From positions 1 through 64,000 of the forward strand of contig JAEWBN010000018.1 of NCBI GenBank assembly GCA_023391095.1: DNA of 64,000 nt, in the 5' to 3' direction. This DNA comes from Pseudomonadota bacterium (GTDB lineage: Bacteria > Pseudomonadota > Alphaproteobacteria > Rhizobiales > Devosiaceae). The position numbers and the translations under genes were made by a program. Positions 48,967 to 59,545 of this stretch are shown here, piece after piece (position 1 is the first letter of the stretch; each line of letters begins with the position of its first letter). A model generated the notes under the pieces. That model worked only from the letters and a program-made list of their open reading frames with translations, was not told where the DNA came from and searched no databases.

Positions 48967-50538
48967 CTCCACCTCCCGCTCGATGCCGATATTGTCGAGA
49001 AAGGTGCGGTCGTGGCTGACCACCAGTAGCGCGCCGTCATAGGCCCGCAGCCCCGCCTCAACCACTTCGATGGCCTCGATATCAAGGTGGTTCGTCGGCT
49101 CGTCGAGCACAACCAGCATCGGCGGTACCGTTCCGCCCAAAACACAAGCCAGTCCCGCGCGCAGCATCTCGCCCCCGCTCAGCGTCCCGACGCTTTGCAG
49201 CGCCGCCTCGTTGCGGAACTTGAAGGCCGCCAGCACCGCGCGGCAGTCGTTGATGGTGCTGTCCGGATTGATGCGCCGGAAATTGTCGAGGATGGAAAGG
49301 GACCGGTCGAGCATCCCCACCTGCTGGTCCAGCATGGCCATCGGACCACGCAGAAGCACCGTGCCGGCCAGCGGCTCCAGCTCTCCGAAAAGGAGCTTGA
49401 GCAGCGTTGTCTTGCCCGTGCCGTTGCGGCCCGAAATCGCCACGCGTTCGGGGCCGATAAGTTCGAGATCGACGTCCCGGATTGCCGGCTTGTCCCGGTC
49501 GTGTCCGCCTGTGAGGCCCCTGGCCCGCAGCACCACCTTGCCGGCATGAAGGCCCGAGGACGCCAGCTTCACCGCAAAGGGCGTCAGCACTTCCAGCCGG
49601 GAGCGGGCAGCCTGGGCGTCATCGCGCGCCTCCTCGGCTTCCTTGGCGGCCAGCCGGTTGAAGCCTGCCGCCGTTTCCTCCGCCTGCCGCTTCTTGCCGC
49701 CCATCACGATCTTGGGCATGTCGCCCCGGGCCGCCTTCCGCCGCCCTCCGGCATCCCGTCTGTCCTGACGCTCGCGCGCCTCCTGAGCGGCGCGCGCAGC
49801 GGCGCGGACACTCCGCTCGGCCACATCCAGATCATGCTGCGCCGACGCCAGCTCCAGCGCTTTGCGCTCACGATAGTGGCTGTAGTTGCCGCCATAGCTG
49901 GTTGCACCCAGCGTGGTCAGCTCGACAATGGCGTCCATCTGGTCCAACAGCGTGCGGTCGTGGCTGATGACGATGGCTGCGCCCCGCCAGCCGCCGAGCA
50001 TATCCGCCACCGCCGCCCTGCCCTCGGCGTCAAGATTGTTGGTAGGTTCGTCCAGAAGCACGAGATCAGGGGCATCAAAGCGCAACGCCGCCAGCGCCAC
50101 GCGCGTCCGCTGCCCTCCGGAGAGCGTCGCGAGAAGACTGTCGGGCGTCAGCCCGAGATCGAGCCGGTCGAGCGCGTCCTCAAGCCGCGCTTCGAGCGTC
50201 CAATCGGCATCCGCCATCTCGTCGGCACTGGCCGCGCCCGAAGCGGCACGCTGGAGCAGCGCCAGCGCGGCCCGGACGCCGAAGATGTCGGCCACGGTTT
50301 CGTCAGGCCCCGGCTGCACCTGCTGGCGCAACACGCCAATACGCCCGGCCACGGCGATGGTGCCGCTCGTGGGCTGGAGCTCGCCGGTGATCAGCCGCAG
50401 AAGCGTCGTCTTGCCGACGCCGTTCCGGCCGACAAGGCCAGTGCGTCCGGGACCAAAGCTGAGATTGAGATCGGAAAAGAGTCGGCGACCGTCAGGGCCG
50501 GAATAGGACAGGTGCGAAATCGCAAGAGAAGCAGGCAT
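48952..50538 (-). CDS. ABC-F family ATPase
   Basis: A 528-residue tandem ATPase without membrane segments. First half: Walker A GRNGVGKTT, signature LSGGQRTRVAL, LVLLDEPTNNLD. Second half: Walker A SGRNGTGKTT, signature LSGGEMLRAGL, VVLDEPTNHLD. The interdomain region (about 220-300) is charged and helical with many Arg/Ala/Glu residues. ABC-F proteins act on ribosomes, and some protect against antibiotics. It is distinct from EttA (4678-6333). ATG 50538 with AAGGGGAT about 4-11 bases upstream is preferred to an upstream TTG. Subfamily is not assigned. Confidence 0.9.
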   Translation of the reverse strand: MPASLAISHLSYSGPDGRRLFSDLNLSFGPGRTGLVGRNGVGKTTLLRLITGELQPTSGTIAVAGRIGVLRQQVQPGPDETVADIFGVRAALALLQRAASGAASADEMADADWTLEARLEDALDRLDLGLTPDSLLATLSGGQRTRVALAALRFDAPDLVLLDEPTNNLDAEGRAAVADMLGGWRGAAIVISHDRTLLDQMDAIVELTTLGATSYGGNYSHYRERKALELASAQHDLDVAERSVRAAARAAQEARERQDRRDAGGRRKAARGDMPKIVMGGKKRQAEETAAGFNRLAAKEAEEARDDAQAARSRLEVLTPFAVKLASSGLHAGKVVLRARGLTGGHDRDKPAIRDVDLELIGPERVAISGRNGTGKTTLLKLLFGELEPLAGTVLLRGPMAMLDQQVGMLDRSLSILDNFRRINPDSTINDCRAVLAAFKFRNEAALQSVGTLSGGEMLRAGLACVLGGTVPPMLVVLDEPTNHLDIEAIEVVEAGLRAYDGALLVVSHDRTFLDNIGIEREVELTPP

Positions 50539-50714
50539 GGATATCCCCTTGGGCAAAGCAGGTTGGCTGTGCTGTTGGGGTGCGATCCATGAAAAACCGT
50601 CCGGTCGAATTGCGATGGGACCAGGATAGACCGGATTTGGCCCGCGTCAACCGCGCACTGGCAAATCGACCGAGGCAGGCGTAGTGTCCGCCCACGACTT
50701 GCCGGACGCGCCCA

Positions 50715-51326
50715 ATGGACCTCTTCACCCTCACCGCCTTTACCATTGCCTACCTGATCGCCCTTATCGTGCCCGGGCCCGGCGTCGCTGCCATCGTCGC
50801 GCGTGCCCTGGGTGGCGGTTTCAAGAGCGCCATGCCTATGGTGTTCGGCATTCTGGCCGGGGATCTGGTTTATTTCCTGTTCGCCGTTTTCGGCCTTGCG
50901 GCCATCGCCACCTATTTCGGTCCGGTCTTCGTGATCGTCCGTTGGGCCGGCGCTGCCTATCTGCTCTACATCGCGTGGAAGTTCTGGACCGCCAAGCCGG
51001 GCTCCGAGCAGATGAAGCCCAAGCGCGAGGACGCGCTCAAGACCTTCCTTGCCGGCTTTTCCCTCACCATGGGCAACCCCAAGACCATCGTCTTCTATCT
51101 GGCCATCCTGCCCACGGTGGTGCCGCTGGGCGAGATGAACCTCGTCGCCTTCCTCGAACTGACGGCCATCGTCATCGTGTGCCTTCTGATCGTCGGTTGC
51201 GCCTATGCCGGGCTCGCCGCGGCGGCCCGCGACATGTTCCGCAGCGAGAAGGCCCTGAGCCGCCTCAACAAGACGGCCGGCGCCATGATGGCCGGTGCGG
51301 CGGGACTGGTCGTGCTGCAGCACTAG
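50715..51326 (+). CDS. LysE/RhtB family exporter
   Basis: A 203-residue inner-membrane protein with six hydrophobic segments. The family start is FTIAYLIALIVPGPGVAAIV, with SLTMGNPKTIVFYLAILP and VRWAGAAYLLYIAWKFW. Members export amino acids such as lysine, arginine or homoserine; the substrate of this one is unknown. It is monocistronic, with a divergent ABC-F gene 176 bp away. Confidence 0.93.
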   Translation: MDLFTLTAFTIAYLIALIVPGPGVAAIVARALGGGFKSAMPMVFGILAGDLVYFLFAVFGLAAIATYFGPVFVIVRWAGAAYLLYIAWKFWTAKPGSEQMKPKREDALKTFLAGFSLTMGNPKTIVFYLAILPTVVPLGEMNLVAFLELTAIVIVCLLIVGCAYAGLAAAARDMFRSEKALSRLNKTAGAMMAGAAGLVVLQH

Positions 51327-51370
51327 GCCCCGTTAACCCGACGTTCACCTTGTTTTCCCATGCTTTGGCC

Positions 51371-51589
51371 ATGTCGATTGGCAAGATTTCCGGCCGCAAC
51401 GCGCCCAAGCTATCCGCCTATGCCGAAATCCAGCAGCGGCGGGAACGGCGCGCCGCTGTGCGCGAAATGCAGCAAAGGAACGCTGCGCAGGCGCAGACCT
51501 TCGCCAGCATCCAGACCAAGAACAGCGTGCAGCAAGGGAACCTCGCTTCCCGTATTGCCATGCAGCGGATGACCGGAAAGTTCGCCTGA
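51371..51589 (+). CDS. Small basic helical protein
   Basis: A 72-residue protein starting at ATG 51371 (MSIGKISGRNAPKLSAYAEI). It is rich in Arg, Gln and Ala and predicted to be one long amphipathic helix (QQRRERRAAVREMQQRNAAQ), with no signal peptide. I recognise no family. It has little ribosome-site support, so it could be chance, but its codon usage and length resemble a real short gene, and it sits in a 334-bp gap between two plus-strand genes. Possible roles (nucleic acid or ribosome binding) are inference. Confidence 0.5.
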   Translation: MSIGKISGRNAPKLSAYAEIQQRRERRAAVREMQQRNAAQAQTFASIQTKNSVQQGNLASRIAMQRMTGKFA

Positions 51590-51660
51590 ACGGTCCGGGT
51601 CCGGGCAAGTCCATATATCCGGTTAGCCACTGGTTCAGACAAACAGGTCATTCTGGACCA

Positions 51661-52863
51661 ATGAAATTCGCTGCCCCCGACATCACTATCGACGACGTTG
51701 ACCACGAAATGGATCGGCGCCGTCCGGGCCTGCGGTTTTCCAGGCTCATCGAGCCGCTGTTCGTCAAATCCTATCTTGCCGATCGCGCCCCCATGGTGCC
51801 GCTCTGGGCGAGTCTCGGCACCATTTTCTACTGCCTCGCCTTCCTGGGCGATCAGAGCATGCTGCCCGATGGCGCGAGCACGCTCTTCATCTACCGCTTC
51901 CTGATTTTCGTGCCCTACGCGCTGGCCGTCATCCTGCTGATGCGGCTTTGGCCGAGCGCCCGGCTCTACGAGTATCTCAGCATCGGCGTGGGCGTTTTGG
52001 GCACGGCCCTGCCCATGAGCGTGCTGGCCACCACGCAGAGCCCTTACGCCTTTGCCTACCAGACCGGCACGGTCAGCACGCTGCTGTTTGTCGTCGTGCT
52101 GCTGCGCCCGCGCTTTTACGCGGCGACAATCGCCGTCGTGCTGATGCTCGCCATCCAGCTCGTGGCCACCCGGCTCAATGGGAGTTTCGACGACGTCACC
52201 TATTCGGGTATCGTCGTCTTCTACGTGACCTTTGGCGCCTTTCTCCTGCTTGTGGCGCATTCCTTCGAGCAGGCTGAACGGCGGGGTTTCCTCCATCGGC
52301 TGCGCAATGATCTCCTGACAGAGCGCCTGCGCTTCCAGAGCGAGCATGATGATCTCAGCATGCTGCGCAACCGGCGGTCGCTGACCGCCCTGCTGGACAA
52401 GCTCTGGGCCGGCAGGCCCGACCGGCAGGTTGCCGCCATCATGCTCGATATCGACCATTTCAAGCTCTATAACGACGTGCACGGCCATATTGCCGGCGAC
52501 AATTGCATTCGCCTCGTCAGCACTATCTTCGCTCAGAAGGTCGGTGATCGCGGTACGGGATTCCGCTATGGCGGTGAGGAACTGCTGGCCATTTTGCCCG
52601 ATGCGAGCCTTGAAGATGCCGTTGCTGTCGCAGAGTCGATCCGGGCCGGCATTGCCGCGGTCATGCTGCCCCATCAAGGGCTTGAGGGCAGCCCTAACCC
52701 GATCGTCACGGCCAGCCTTGGGGCCGCCAACATGCAGACGGCCAAGACCACGCCCGGCCAGTTGCTGGCCGAAGCCGACGCGGCGCTTTACGTTGCAAAG
52801 GGCAAGGGCCGCAACCGCGTCTATCCCGCCCCCTCGCCGGCGCAAAGCGCCCTGGGCAAATAG
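51661..52863 (+). CDS. Membrane-bound diguanylate cyclase
   Basis: A 400-residue protein. Residues 45-205 form about six membrane helices (MASE-like sensor), then a GGDEF domain with NRRSLTALLDKL, DIDHFKLYNDVHGH and the active-site motif GGEEL at 304-308, preceded by RY as usual. Residue 5 of the motif (Leu for Phe) is a tolerated variant; Gly304 and Glu307 are kept, so activity is likely. The RxxD inhibition site is missing (VGDRGTGFRY). It makes cyclic di-GMP at the membrane in answer to an unknown signal. A strong bidirectional terminator follows. Confidence 0.9.
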   Translation: MKFAAPDITIDDVDHEMDRRRPGLRFSRLIEPLFVKSYLADRAPMVPLWASLGTIFYCLAFLGDQSMLPDGASTLFIYRFLIFVPYALAVILLMRLWPSARLYEYLSIGVGVLGTALPMSVLATTQSPYAFAYQTGTVSTLLFVVVLLRPRFYAATIAVVLMLAIQLVATRLNGSFDDVTYSGIVVFYVTFGAFLLLVAHSFEQAERRGFLHRLRNDLLTERLRFQSEHDDLSMLRNRRSLTALLDKLWAGRPDRQVAAIMLDIDHFKLYNDVHGHIAGDNCIRLVSTIFAQKVGDRGTGFRYGGEELLAILPDASLEDAVAVAESIRAGIAAVMLPHQGLEGSPNPIVTASLGAANMQTAKTTPGQLLAEADAALYVAKGKGRNRVYPAPSPAQSALGK

Positions 52864-52942
52864 CCTGCAGCACCAAACGCGGAGCAGCGCCACCCCCTGA
52901 CGCCCCCGGTGGCCTCCTTCCCGAACTTCCCCCCGAAAACAG

Positions 52943-52966
52943 AAAAGGCGCCCGCAGGCGCCTTTT
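52943..52966. terminator. Bidirectional intrinsic terminator
   Basis: AAAAGGCGCC and GGCGCCTTTT around CGCA: a symmetric hairpin with an A tract on one side and a T tract on the other, 80 bp after the diguanylate cyclase stop and 23 bp before the end of the convergent sugar permease gene. It can stop transcription from both directions. Confidence 0.9.
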
Positions 52967-52988
52967 CCAGTCCTCCCCTCGAGGACAC

Positions 52989-53834
52989 TCAGCCTTTGAC
53001 CGCGCCCCCGGTCAGGCCTGAGATGACGTAGCGCTGCGCCAGGAGGAAGAAGGCAATTGCCGGCATGATGGACAGCGTGAGGAACGCCAGAATACGCGGC
53101 CAGTCCGAACCCCACTGCCCCTGGAACTGCATGATGCCGAGCGGCCAGGTGTATTTGGCTTCGGAGTTGAGGACGATCAGCGGCAGCAGGAAGCTGTTCC
53201 AGCTACCCACGAAATTGAAGACGCCCACGGTGGCAATGATCGGCAGGCAGAGCGGCAGCGTCACATACCAGTAGATACGGATATAGCCGCAATTATCCAT
53301 GCGCGCGGCATCGACCAGTTCCTTGGGTAGTTCCTTGAAGAAATTGTGGAACAGCAGCACTGAGAAGGACACGCTGAACGCCACCTGCACGATGATGATG
53401 CCCCAGTGGCTGTCGAGCATGCCCAAGTCGCGCATCTTGATGAAAAGCGGCAGAATGCCGGTGGCAGACGGGAACAACAGGCCCAGCATCAGGTAGCCAA
53501 GGATGAACTTGCTGCCGAAAAACTTGATATGGGCCAGCGCGAAGGCCGTCATCGACGCGACAAGCGTCGACAATACCACGGTCCCGACCGCGATCAGCAG
53601 TGAATTCCACAGCGAGGAAAAGTAACGCGGTCCAGCGAGCACTTCGGAGAAGCGGATTGGATCCCAGCTGGCGGGGAGGCCGAAGGGATTGACCCTAAGT
53701 TCCCCGATCTCCTTAAACCCGCCCAAGGCAGTGGTGTAGAACGGCACGATCACGAACAGAGCGACAATCGCCAGGGTCACCCACTGGATCGGCGAGATGG
53801 TCGGACGGCGGCGCTTCTTGGCTATAGTGGTCAT
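52989..53834 (-). CDS. CUT1 sugar ABC transporter permease (MalG type)
   Basis: A 281-residue permease with six membrane helices and the coupling motif ELPKELVDAARMDNCGYIRIYWYV (EAA loop, D-A-A-x-x-D). The C-terminal end is the MalG-like GLTGGAVKG. It pairs with the MalF-type permease, whose stop it overlaps by one base (TGATG). ABC sugar import subunit. Confidence 0.95.
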   Translation of the reverse strand: MTTIAKKRRRPTISPIQWVTLAIVALFVIVPFYTTALGGFKEIGELRVNPFGLPASWDPIRFSEVLAGPRYFSSLWNSLLIAVGTVVLSTLVASMTAFALAHIKFFGSKFILGYLMLGLLFPSATGILPLFIKMRDLGMLDSHWGIIIVQVAFSVSFSVLLFHNFFKELPKELVDAARMDNCGYIRIYWYVTLPLCLPIIATVGVFNFVGSWNSFLLPLIVLNSEAKYTWPLGIMQFQGQWGSDWPRILAFLTLSIMPAIAFFLLAQRYVISGLTGGAVKG

Positions 53835-54766
53835 CAGTTTTGCTCCGCCTTGAAGAGAACTCGGCGATAGGCCAGTGCCACCACGACGCAGGCTATGAAC
53901 AGCAGCACGCTGACGGCGCCGCCAAAGCCCATGTTCATGCGCGTAATGCCGAACTGGTAGAGGAAGGTCACGATGGTATGGCTCGAATGCGAGGGGCCAC
54001 CATTGGAGAGCGGAATAATCAGGTCGAAGAGCTGCAACGCGCCAGTGATCGCGAAGAACACCGAGATCACAATCGCCGAGCGGATCATGGGGATCTGGAT
54101 ATGGCGCACGATCTGCCAGCGCTTGACGCCGTCCAGCCGCGCCGCCTCGATCACCTCGCCCGGAATGGACTGCAGACCGGCGATGTAGATCATCATGTGG
54201 AAGCCGAAATACTTCCAGGTGATGACAAGCATGATGGCCGGCATGACCCAGAATTTGTCGCCCAGCACGAACGGGGTTTCGACGCCGAGCGCCCCCCCGA
54301 TAGCGGGCAAGAGGCCGTAATTGCCGTCATAGACAAACTTCCAGATCAGGCCTGCGGCCACTTCCGCCAGCATGTAGGGCAGGAAGAACAGGACGCGGAT
54401 GATATTGATATGCGTGCCACGCTCGGCCAGCGCCACGGCGCACCACATGGCCAGCGGCAGCTGGATCATCAGCGACACCGCAACGACGATGAGACTGTTG
54501 CGCACCGCCGTACCGAAATTGCGGTGCGTCAGCACGTCTTCATAATTCTTGAGGCCGACAAATTCGGTGATAGGCCCGTAGCCGTTCCACTTGAAGAAGG
54601 AGAAGGTCGCCGCGTCCACCATGGGCAGCACGACAAACAGCGTGAACAGGATAACGGACGGCGGCAGGAACAGCAGCAGAGGCACCAGGCTCTTGCGGTC
54701 CATGTAGCGCCGGCGGCGCGGGGCAGCAGCCAGTTCCGGGCTTGATGCGGTGGCGATGCTGGTCAT
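53834..54766 (-). CDS. CUT1 sugar ABC transporter permease (MalF type)
   Basis: A 310-residue permease with about six membrane helices after an N-terminal basic tail. Its EAA loop reads SIPGEVIEAARLDGVKRWQI. ATG 54766 with AGAGGGACG about 6 bases upstream is chosen over a longer frame. It pairs with the MalG-type permease that overlaps its 3' end. The 154-bp gap to the binding-protein gene contains two hairpins, which probably stabilise the highly expressed upstream message. Confidence 0.94.
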   Translation of the reverse strand: MTSIATASSPELAAAPRRRRYMDRKSLVPLLLFLPPSVILFTLFVVLPMVDAATFSFFKWNGYGPITEFVGLKNYEDVLTHRNFGTAVRNSLIVVAVSLMIQLPLAMWCAVALAERGTHINIIRVLFFLPYMLAEVAAGLIWKFVYDGNYGLLPAIGGALGVETPFVLGDKFWVMPAIMLVITWKYFGFHMMIYIAGLQSIPGEVIEAARLDGVKRWQIVRHIQIPMIRSAIVISVFFAITGALQLFDLIIPLSNGGPSHSSHTIVTFLYQFGITRMNMGFGGAVSVLLFIACVVVALAYRRVLFKAEQN

Positions 54767-54802
54767 AGGCGTCCCTCTGTCCCTGACATGTTGCGCACGA
54801 CC

Positions 54803-54825
54803 CGCGCCGGCGCCTGACCGGCGCG
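54803..54825 (-). other. Hairpin between sugar-binding-protein and permease genes
   Basis: CGCGCCGG (54803-54810) pairs with CCGGCGCG (54818-54825). It follows the binding-protein gene on the minus strand by about 95 bp and is trailed by weak U. Such intercistronic hairpins lower downstream expression relative to the binding protein. Confidence 0.4.
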
Positions 54826-54920
54826 ACAAAAGGCGGCGTCCACACGGACGGGAATACGATTGGGTGGAACAGGATCCGGCGGACGGAAAGGGTACCGCCC
54901 GCCGGCAATTGCCTTGTGGA

Positions 54921-56177
54921 TTACAGGGAGTCGTCCACGGCTTCCTTGATCATCTGGGCAGCTTCTTCTGCACTGATGGAAGCACCAGCCAGCTCAGCAG
55001 ACACGTCGTTGACGACGCCACCGACGTTCGGACCCAGGGCCTGATCGAAGAACAGGGCGTGCCAGTGGGCATTGCCGATATTCTTGGCGATCTGCACCTT
55101 GAACGGGTTGGTCATGACGTCAGCCGCACCCTTGGAGATCGGGATATAGTACGCTTCCTTGGCGTACTTGGCCTGGTTTTCGGCATTGTTGAAGAACTCG
55201 ATCCAGCGAACAGCAGCGTCGGATGCGTTCTTGGAGAACAGCACGCCACCAAGGCCACCGAGCGTGTCGGTCGGGTCACCCTTGCCGCCTTCGATCGTCG
55301 GGAAAGGCAGTATGCCCAGCTGATCGTCAGGAATACCTTCCTTGGAGGCCGAAGCGTCCTTCATGGAACCGTAGTCCCAGTCGCCCATCAGGTGCATCGC
55401 GGCCTTGCCGTCACCGAAGTAACCGGAGGCATCGCCATAGCTGGCAGCCAGGAAGCCCTGCTGCCAGGGTTCCATTTCAGCGAGCTGCAGGAAGTATTCG
55501 CCGGCCTTGACAAAATCCTCGCCGGCAAAGCCGTCGCCTTCGCCGCGGGCGGCAGCTTCAAAGCCTTCCTTGCCAGCCAACCGAACGACCAGCTTGGACC
55601 ACCAGAAGTGAGCCGGCCACTTGTCCTTGGCGCCAATGGCGATCGGGGTGATGCCGGCATCCTTGAACGTCTGGACACCAGCGAGGAAGCCTTCCCAGGT
55701 TTCCATGCTGGCCGGGTCGACGCCGGCCTGCTCGAACAGAGCCTTGTTGTACCACAGCACGACTTCGCCGACGTCGCGGGCGACGCCATAGAGGTTACCG
55801 TCCGGAGCAGTGAAGGCCGACACACCAGCGGAGCCCATGGCTTCCTTGGCTTCGTCGCTCAGAACGTCCTGGATGGGACGGAGGAATCCGGCCTTGGCCT
55901 GCTCATAGAACACGCCACCGCCCCAGGTGTGGAAAACGTCGGGCGCATCGGCAGACTGCAGCAGCGTCGTGAGCTTCTGCTTGAAGGCTTCGTTCTCAAG
56001 GAACGGCAGCTCAATCTTGATGTCCGGGTTCTGCGCCATGAAATCGTCGGCGATGGATTGCATCAACTCCACTTCCGCCGGGATCGACGTGATGTGAAGG
56101 TGACGAACAACAGTCTGCGCCTGCACCGGGATGGTGACAGCCAGACCGAGCATTGCGGCGAGCGCAATACGCTTCAT
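54921..56177 (-). CDS. Extracellular sugar-binding protein (CUT1, family 1)
   Basis: A 418-residue periplasmic protein with a signal peptide (residues 1-20, cleavage near VQA-QT). Family-1 segments: LLQSADAPDVFHTWGGGVFY, a VLWYNKALFEQAGVDP motif and MHLMGDWDYGSMK, with Trp/Tyr residues lining the pocket. ATG 56177 is preceded by an excellent AGGAGGATACC Shine-Dalgarno. It delivers a sugar or oligosaccharide (trehalose-like is suggested by ThuA nearby) to the permeases. It is divergent from the ROK regulator. Confidence 0.94.
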   Translation of the reverse strand: MKRIALAAMLGLAVTIPVQAQTVVRHLHITSIPAEVELMQSIADDFMAQNPDIKIELPFLENEAFKQKLTTLLQSADAPDVFHTWGGGVFYEQAKAGFLRPIQDVLSDEAKEAMGSAGVSAFTAPDGNLYGVARDVGEVVLWYNKALFEQAGVDPASMETWEGFLAGVQTFKDAGITPIAIGAKDKWPAHFWWSKLVVRLAGKEGFEAAARGEGDGFAGEDFVKAGEYFLQLAEMEPWQQGFLAASYGDASGYFGDGKAAMHLMGDWDYGSMKDASASKEGIPDDQLGILPFPTIEGGKGDPTDTLGGLGGVLFSKNASDAAVRWIEFFNNAENQAKYAKEAYYIPISKGAADVMTNPFKVQIAKNIGNAHWHALFFDQALGPNVGGVVNDVSAELAGASISAEEAAQMIKEAVDDSL

Positions 56178-56375
56178 GGTATCCTCCTGTGTCATGCGGC
56201 CGCCGAAACCGGATCTCGGTATCCTCCCGGGCCGCGGCGCTGAGTCAGTCCCCACTGAACTCAGCACTTGATACTTTTTACGCATCCCTTATTAAAGACG
56301 CAAGAGGGACGTACCTCAACTCTTCGGCTAAATGGAAAAAAACCTGATGCCCTGAGATAAGGTACTGGAGGAGAA

Positions 56376-56393
56376 GATTTTCTTGAGAAAATC
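56376..56393. promoter_or_regulatory. Candidate operator for the ROK regulator
   Basis: GATTTTC-TTGA-GAAAATC is a perfect 7-4-7 inverted repeat in the 314-bp region between the divergent sugar-binding-protein and ROK genes, an AT-rich dyad of the size used by ROK/NagC-type repressors. The rest of this 314-bp stretch is AT-rich promoter sequence and shows no gene. Confidence 0.5.
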
Positions 56394-56491
56394 AAACCTT
56401 GACGACGCGTTAATGCGGCACTTCGCGCCGAATATTTGATACAGAAGGCAAACTAAATCACAGACCCCGTTTCACATCGGAGAATGCCCCT

Positions 56492-57724
56492 TTGGCCGTG
56501 AAAATCGCGGATCCGCTGCTCATGCGCGAAATCAACAAATACCATGTGCTGGAGACGATCCGGTGCCATGGCCAGATTTCGCGCGTCGAGATCTCCGAGC
56601 GCACCATGCTCAGCGGCACCACGGTCTCCGCCATTACCGGCGCCTTGATTGAAGAGGGTCTGATCGAGGCCATTCACGCTCCCCTCAACGGGGAAACGCA
56701 GCGAGGCCGCCCGCGCGTGTTGCTCGGGCTGGTCAGCGACGCAGCCTATGTGCTGGGCATCCAGATTTCCGAAACTATGACCACCCTGGCGCTGGTGGAT
56801 TTCCGTGGCGAACTGGTGTCGTCGGCGCAATTGCCTATACGCCTCGCCCGCCAGCCTGCCGATGTCATCGCAGACCTCATCGAGGATGCGATGGACGATT
56901 GCATCACCCGTTCGGGGGTCGATCCCAAGCGCATCAAGGGCATCGGCATCGGCGTTCCCGGCATTGTCGATCCGCGCTCGGGCAAGAGCTATTCGAGCAC
57001 CGTGTTCGGCGAGCGCGAAGTGCCCATCGCCGCCCTGCTCCAGGAACGTACCGGCCTTCCGGTTAAGCTCGAAAAGCCCGCCAACCTTCTGGCGCTGGCC
57101 GAAAGTTGGTTCGGGCACGCCCAGACCGATCACAGCTTTGCTGTCGTCGTCCTCGACCAGACCGCAAGCCTCAGCCTGTGGGTGGAGGCCGACCTGCATC
57201 GCGGCGCCAGCACGTTGGGCCCCACCTTCGGCCACATCAAGGTCGGCGGCGAGGGCACCATCTGCGACTGCGGCCAGACCGATTGCCTCAACACCTATGT
57301 CAGCACCACTGCCATGCGCCAGCGCGCCACGTCCGCCCTGGGATCTGCCTTCGTGGATAGCCCAACGGCCCGTGCCGACCTGCCGTCCGCCATCGCAGCG
57401 GCAGCCAAGGCAGGCAGCAATGCTGCCCAGAGCTTGATCGAGGAACAGGGCAGCAAGCTGGGCATCGGGGTTTCGCACGTTATCAATCTCTTCAATCCCG
57501 AAAAGATCATCGTCGCGCTGGAATCGCCGCAATATTGCGAGGCCGTGGCGCCCTCTGTCCGCGCGGCCGCGGCAGCCAACAGTTTCCACGCCCATTTCGC
57601 TACGACCGAGCTAATCTTCCATCCACTGGACGATCAGCTCTGGGCCCGCGGTGCAGCAGCACTCATGCTACGCGACATCTACAGCGCGCCCTGGACACCG
57701 GCCTATCAGGAGGAACGCCAATGA
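56492..57724 (+). CDS. ROK-family transcriptional regulator
   Basis: A 410-residue regulator with an N-terminal winged helix (YHVLETIRCHGQISRVEISE; recognition region ERTMLSGTTVSAITG) and a ROK sugar-kinase-like domain. The zinc site is ICDCGQTDCLNTY. It starts at TTG 56492 with GGAGAA 7-8 bases upstream, or at GTG 56498. The fold, the neighbours and the operator-like palindrome suggest a sugar-responsive repressor of the flanking import genes. ThuA overlaps its stop (ATGA). Confidence 0.9.
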   Translation: MAVKIADPLLMREINKYHVLETIRCHGQISRVEISERTMLSGTTVSAITGALIEEGLIEAIHAPLNGETQRGRPRVLLGLVSDAAYVLGIQISETMTTLALVDFRGELVSSAQLPIRLARQPADVIADLIEDAMDDCITRSGVDPKRIKGIGIGVPGIVDPRSGKSYSSTVFGEREVPIAALLQERTGLPVKLEKPANLLALAESWFGHAQTDHSFAVVVLDQTASLSLWVEADLHRGASTLGPTFGHIKVGGEGTICDCGQTDCLNTYVSTTAMRQRATSALGSAFVDSPTARADLPSAIAAAAKAGSNAAQSLIEEQGSKLGIGVSHVINLFNPEKIIVALESPQYCEAVAPSVRAAAAANSFHAHFATTELIFHPLDDQLWARGAAALMLRDIYSAPWTPAYQEERQ

Positions 57725-58365
57725 CCAGAACAGCTCTTATCGTTTGGGGCGGGTGGGATGGTCACACACCCGAACAGAGCGCCCATGTTGTTGGCGACAT
57801 GCTCAAGGCCAACGGCTTTGCCGTGGATATCGAGCCGACCACCGAAGCCTTTGCCGACGAAAAGCTCGGCGATTACAGCCTCATTGTGCCGGCCATCACC
57901 ATGTCCCGCATCGAAAAGGAAGAGCTGACCAATCTCCTGGCGGCCGTGCGCGCCGGAACGGGCCTGGCCGGCTTTCATGGTCTTATGTGCGACAGCTTCC
58001 GCAACGAGCCAGACTACCAGTTCATGACCGGCGGCCAGTGGGTCGCGCATCCGGGCAATATCATCGACTATACCGTTAACGTCACCCGGCCCGACGATCC
58101 GGTGATGCAGGGCGTGGGCGATTTTCCCTACCGCTCCGAGCAATATTACATGCACTTCGATCCCAGCGTCGAAGTGCTGGCCACGACGACCTTCTCGGGC
58201 GAATATTTCGACGAAATCGAGGGCGTAGTCATGCCGGTCGTCTGGAAGCGCCGCTTCGGCAAAGGCCGGGTTTTCTATTCGTCGCTGGGTCATGTGGCCG
58301 ACGAGTTTAAGGTGCCGCAGATGCGCACAATTTTCGAACGCGGAGCCCTCTGGGCCGCCCGCTAA
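57721..58365 (+). CDS. ThuA-like trehalose utilisation protein
   Basis: A 214-residue protein of the ThuA family, with a class I glutamine-amidotransferase-like fold. Family markers: LIVWGGWDGHTPEQSAHVV, TGLAGFHGLMCDSFRNEPDY, GGQWVAHPG and the C-terminal GKGRVFYSSLGHVADEFKVP. In Sinorhizobium, ThuA acts with the oxidoreductase ThuB on trehalose-type disaccharides. No thuB is visible here. It is coupled to the ROK regulator gene and precedes the ATPase gene by 77 bp. Confidence 0.92.
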   Translation: MTRTALIVWGGWDGHTPEQSAHVVGDMLKANGFAVDIEPTTEAFADEKLGDYSLIVPAITMSRIEKEELTNLLAAVRAGTGLAGFHGLMCDSFRNEPDYQFMTGGQWVAHPGNIIDYTVNVTRPDDPVMQGVGDFPYRSEQYYMHFDPSVEVLATTTFSGEYFDEIEGVVMPVVWKRRFGKGRVFYSSLGHVADEFKVPQMRTIFERGALWAAR

Positions 58366-58442
58366 ACGGCGGCCTGCCGTGGGGCCTGAGGGCCGCCGGC
58401 GAGCACGCTAGACAAAGACATTCCATCGGCAAGGAGGAAACG

Positions 58443-59531
<1,089 letters not shown>

Positions 59532-59545
59532 CCAGGCTCAATTGC

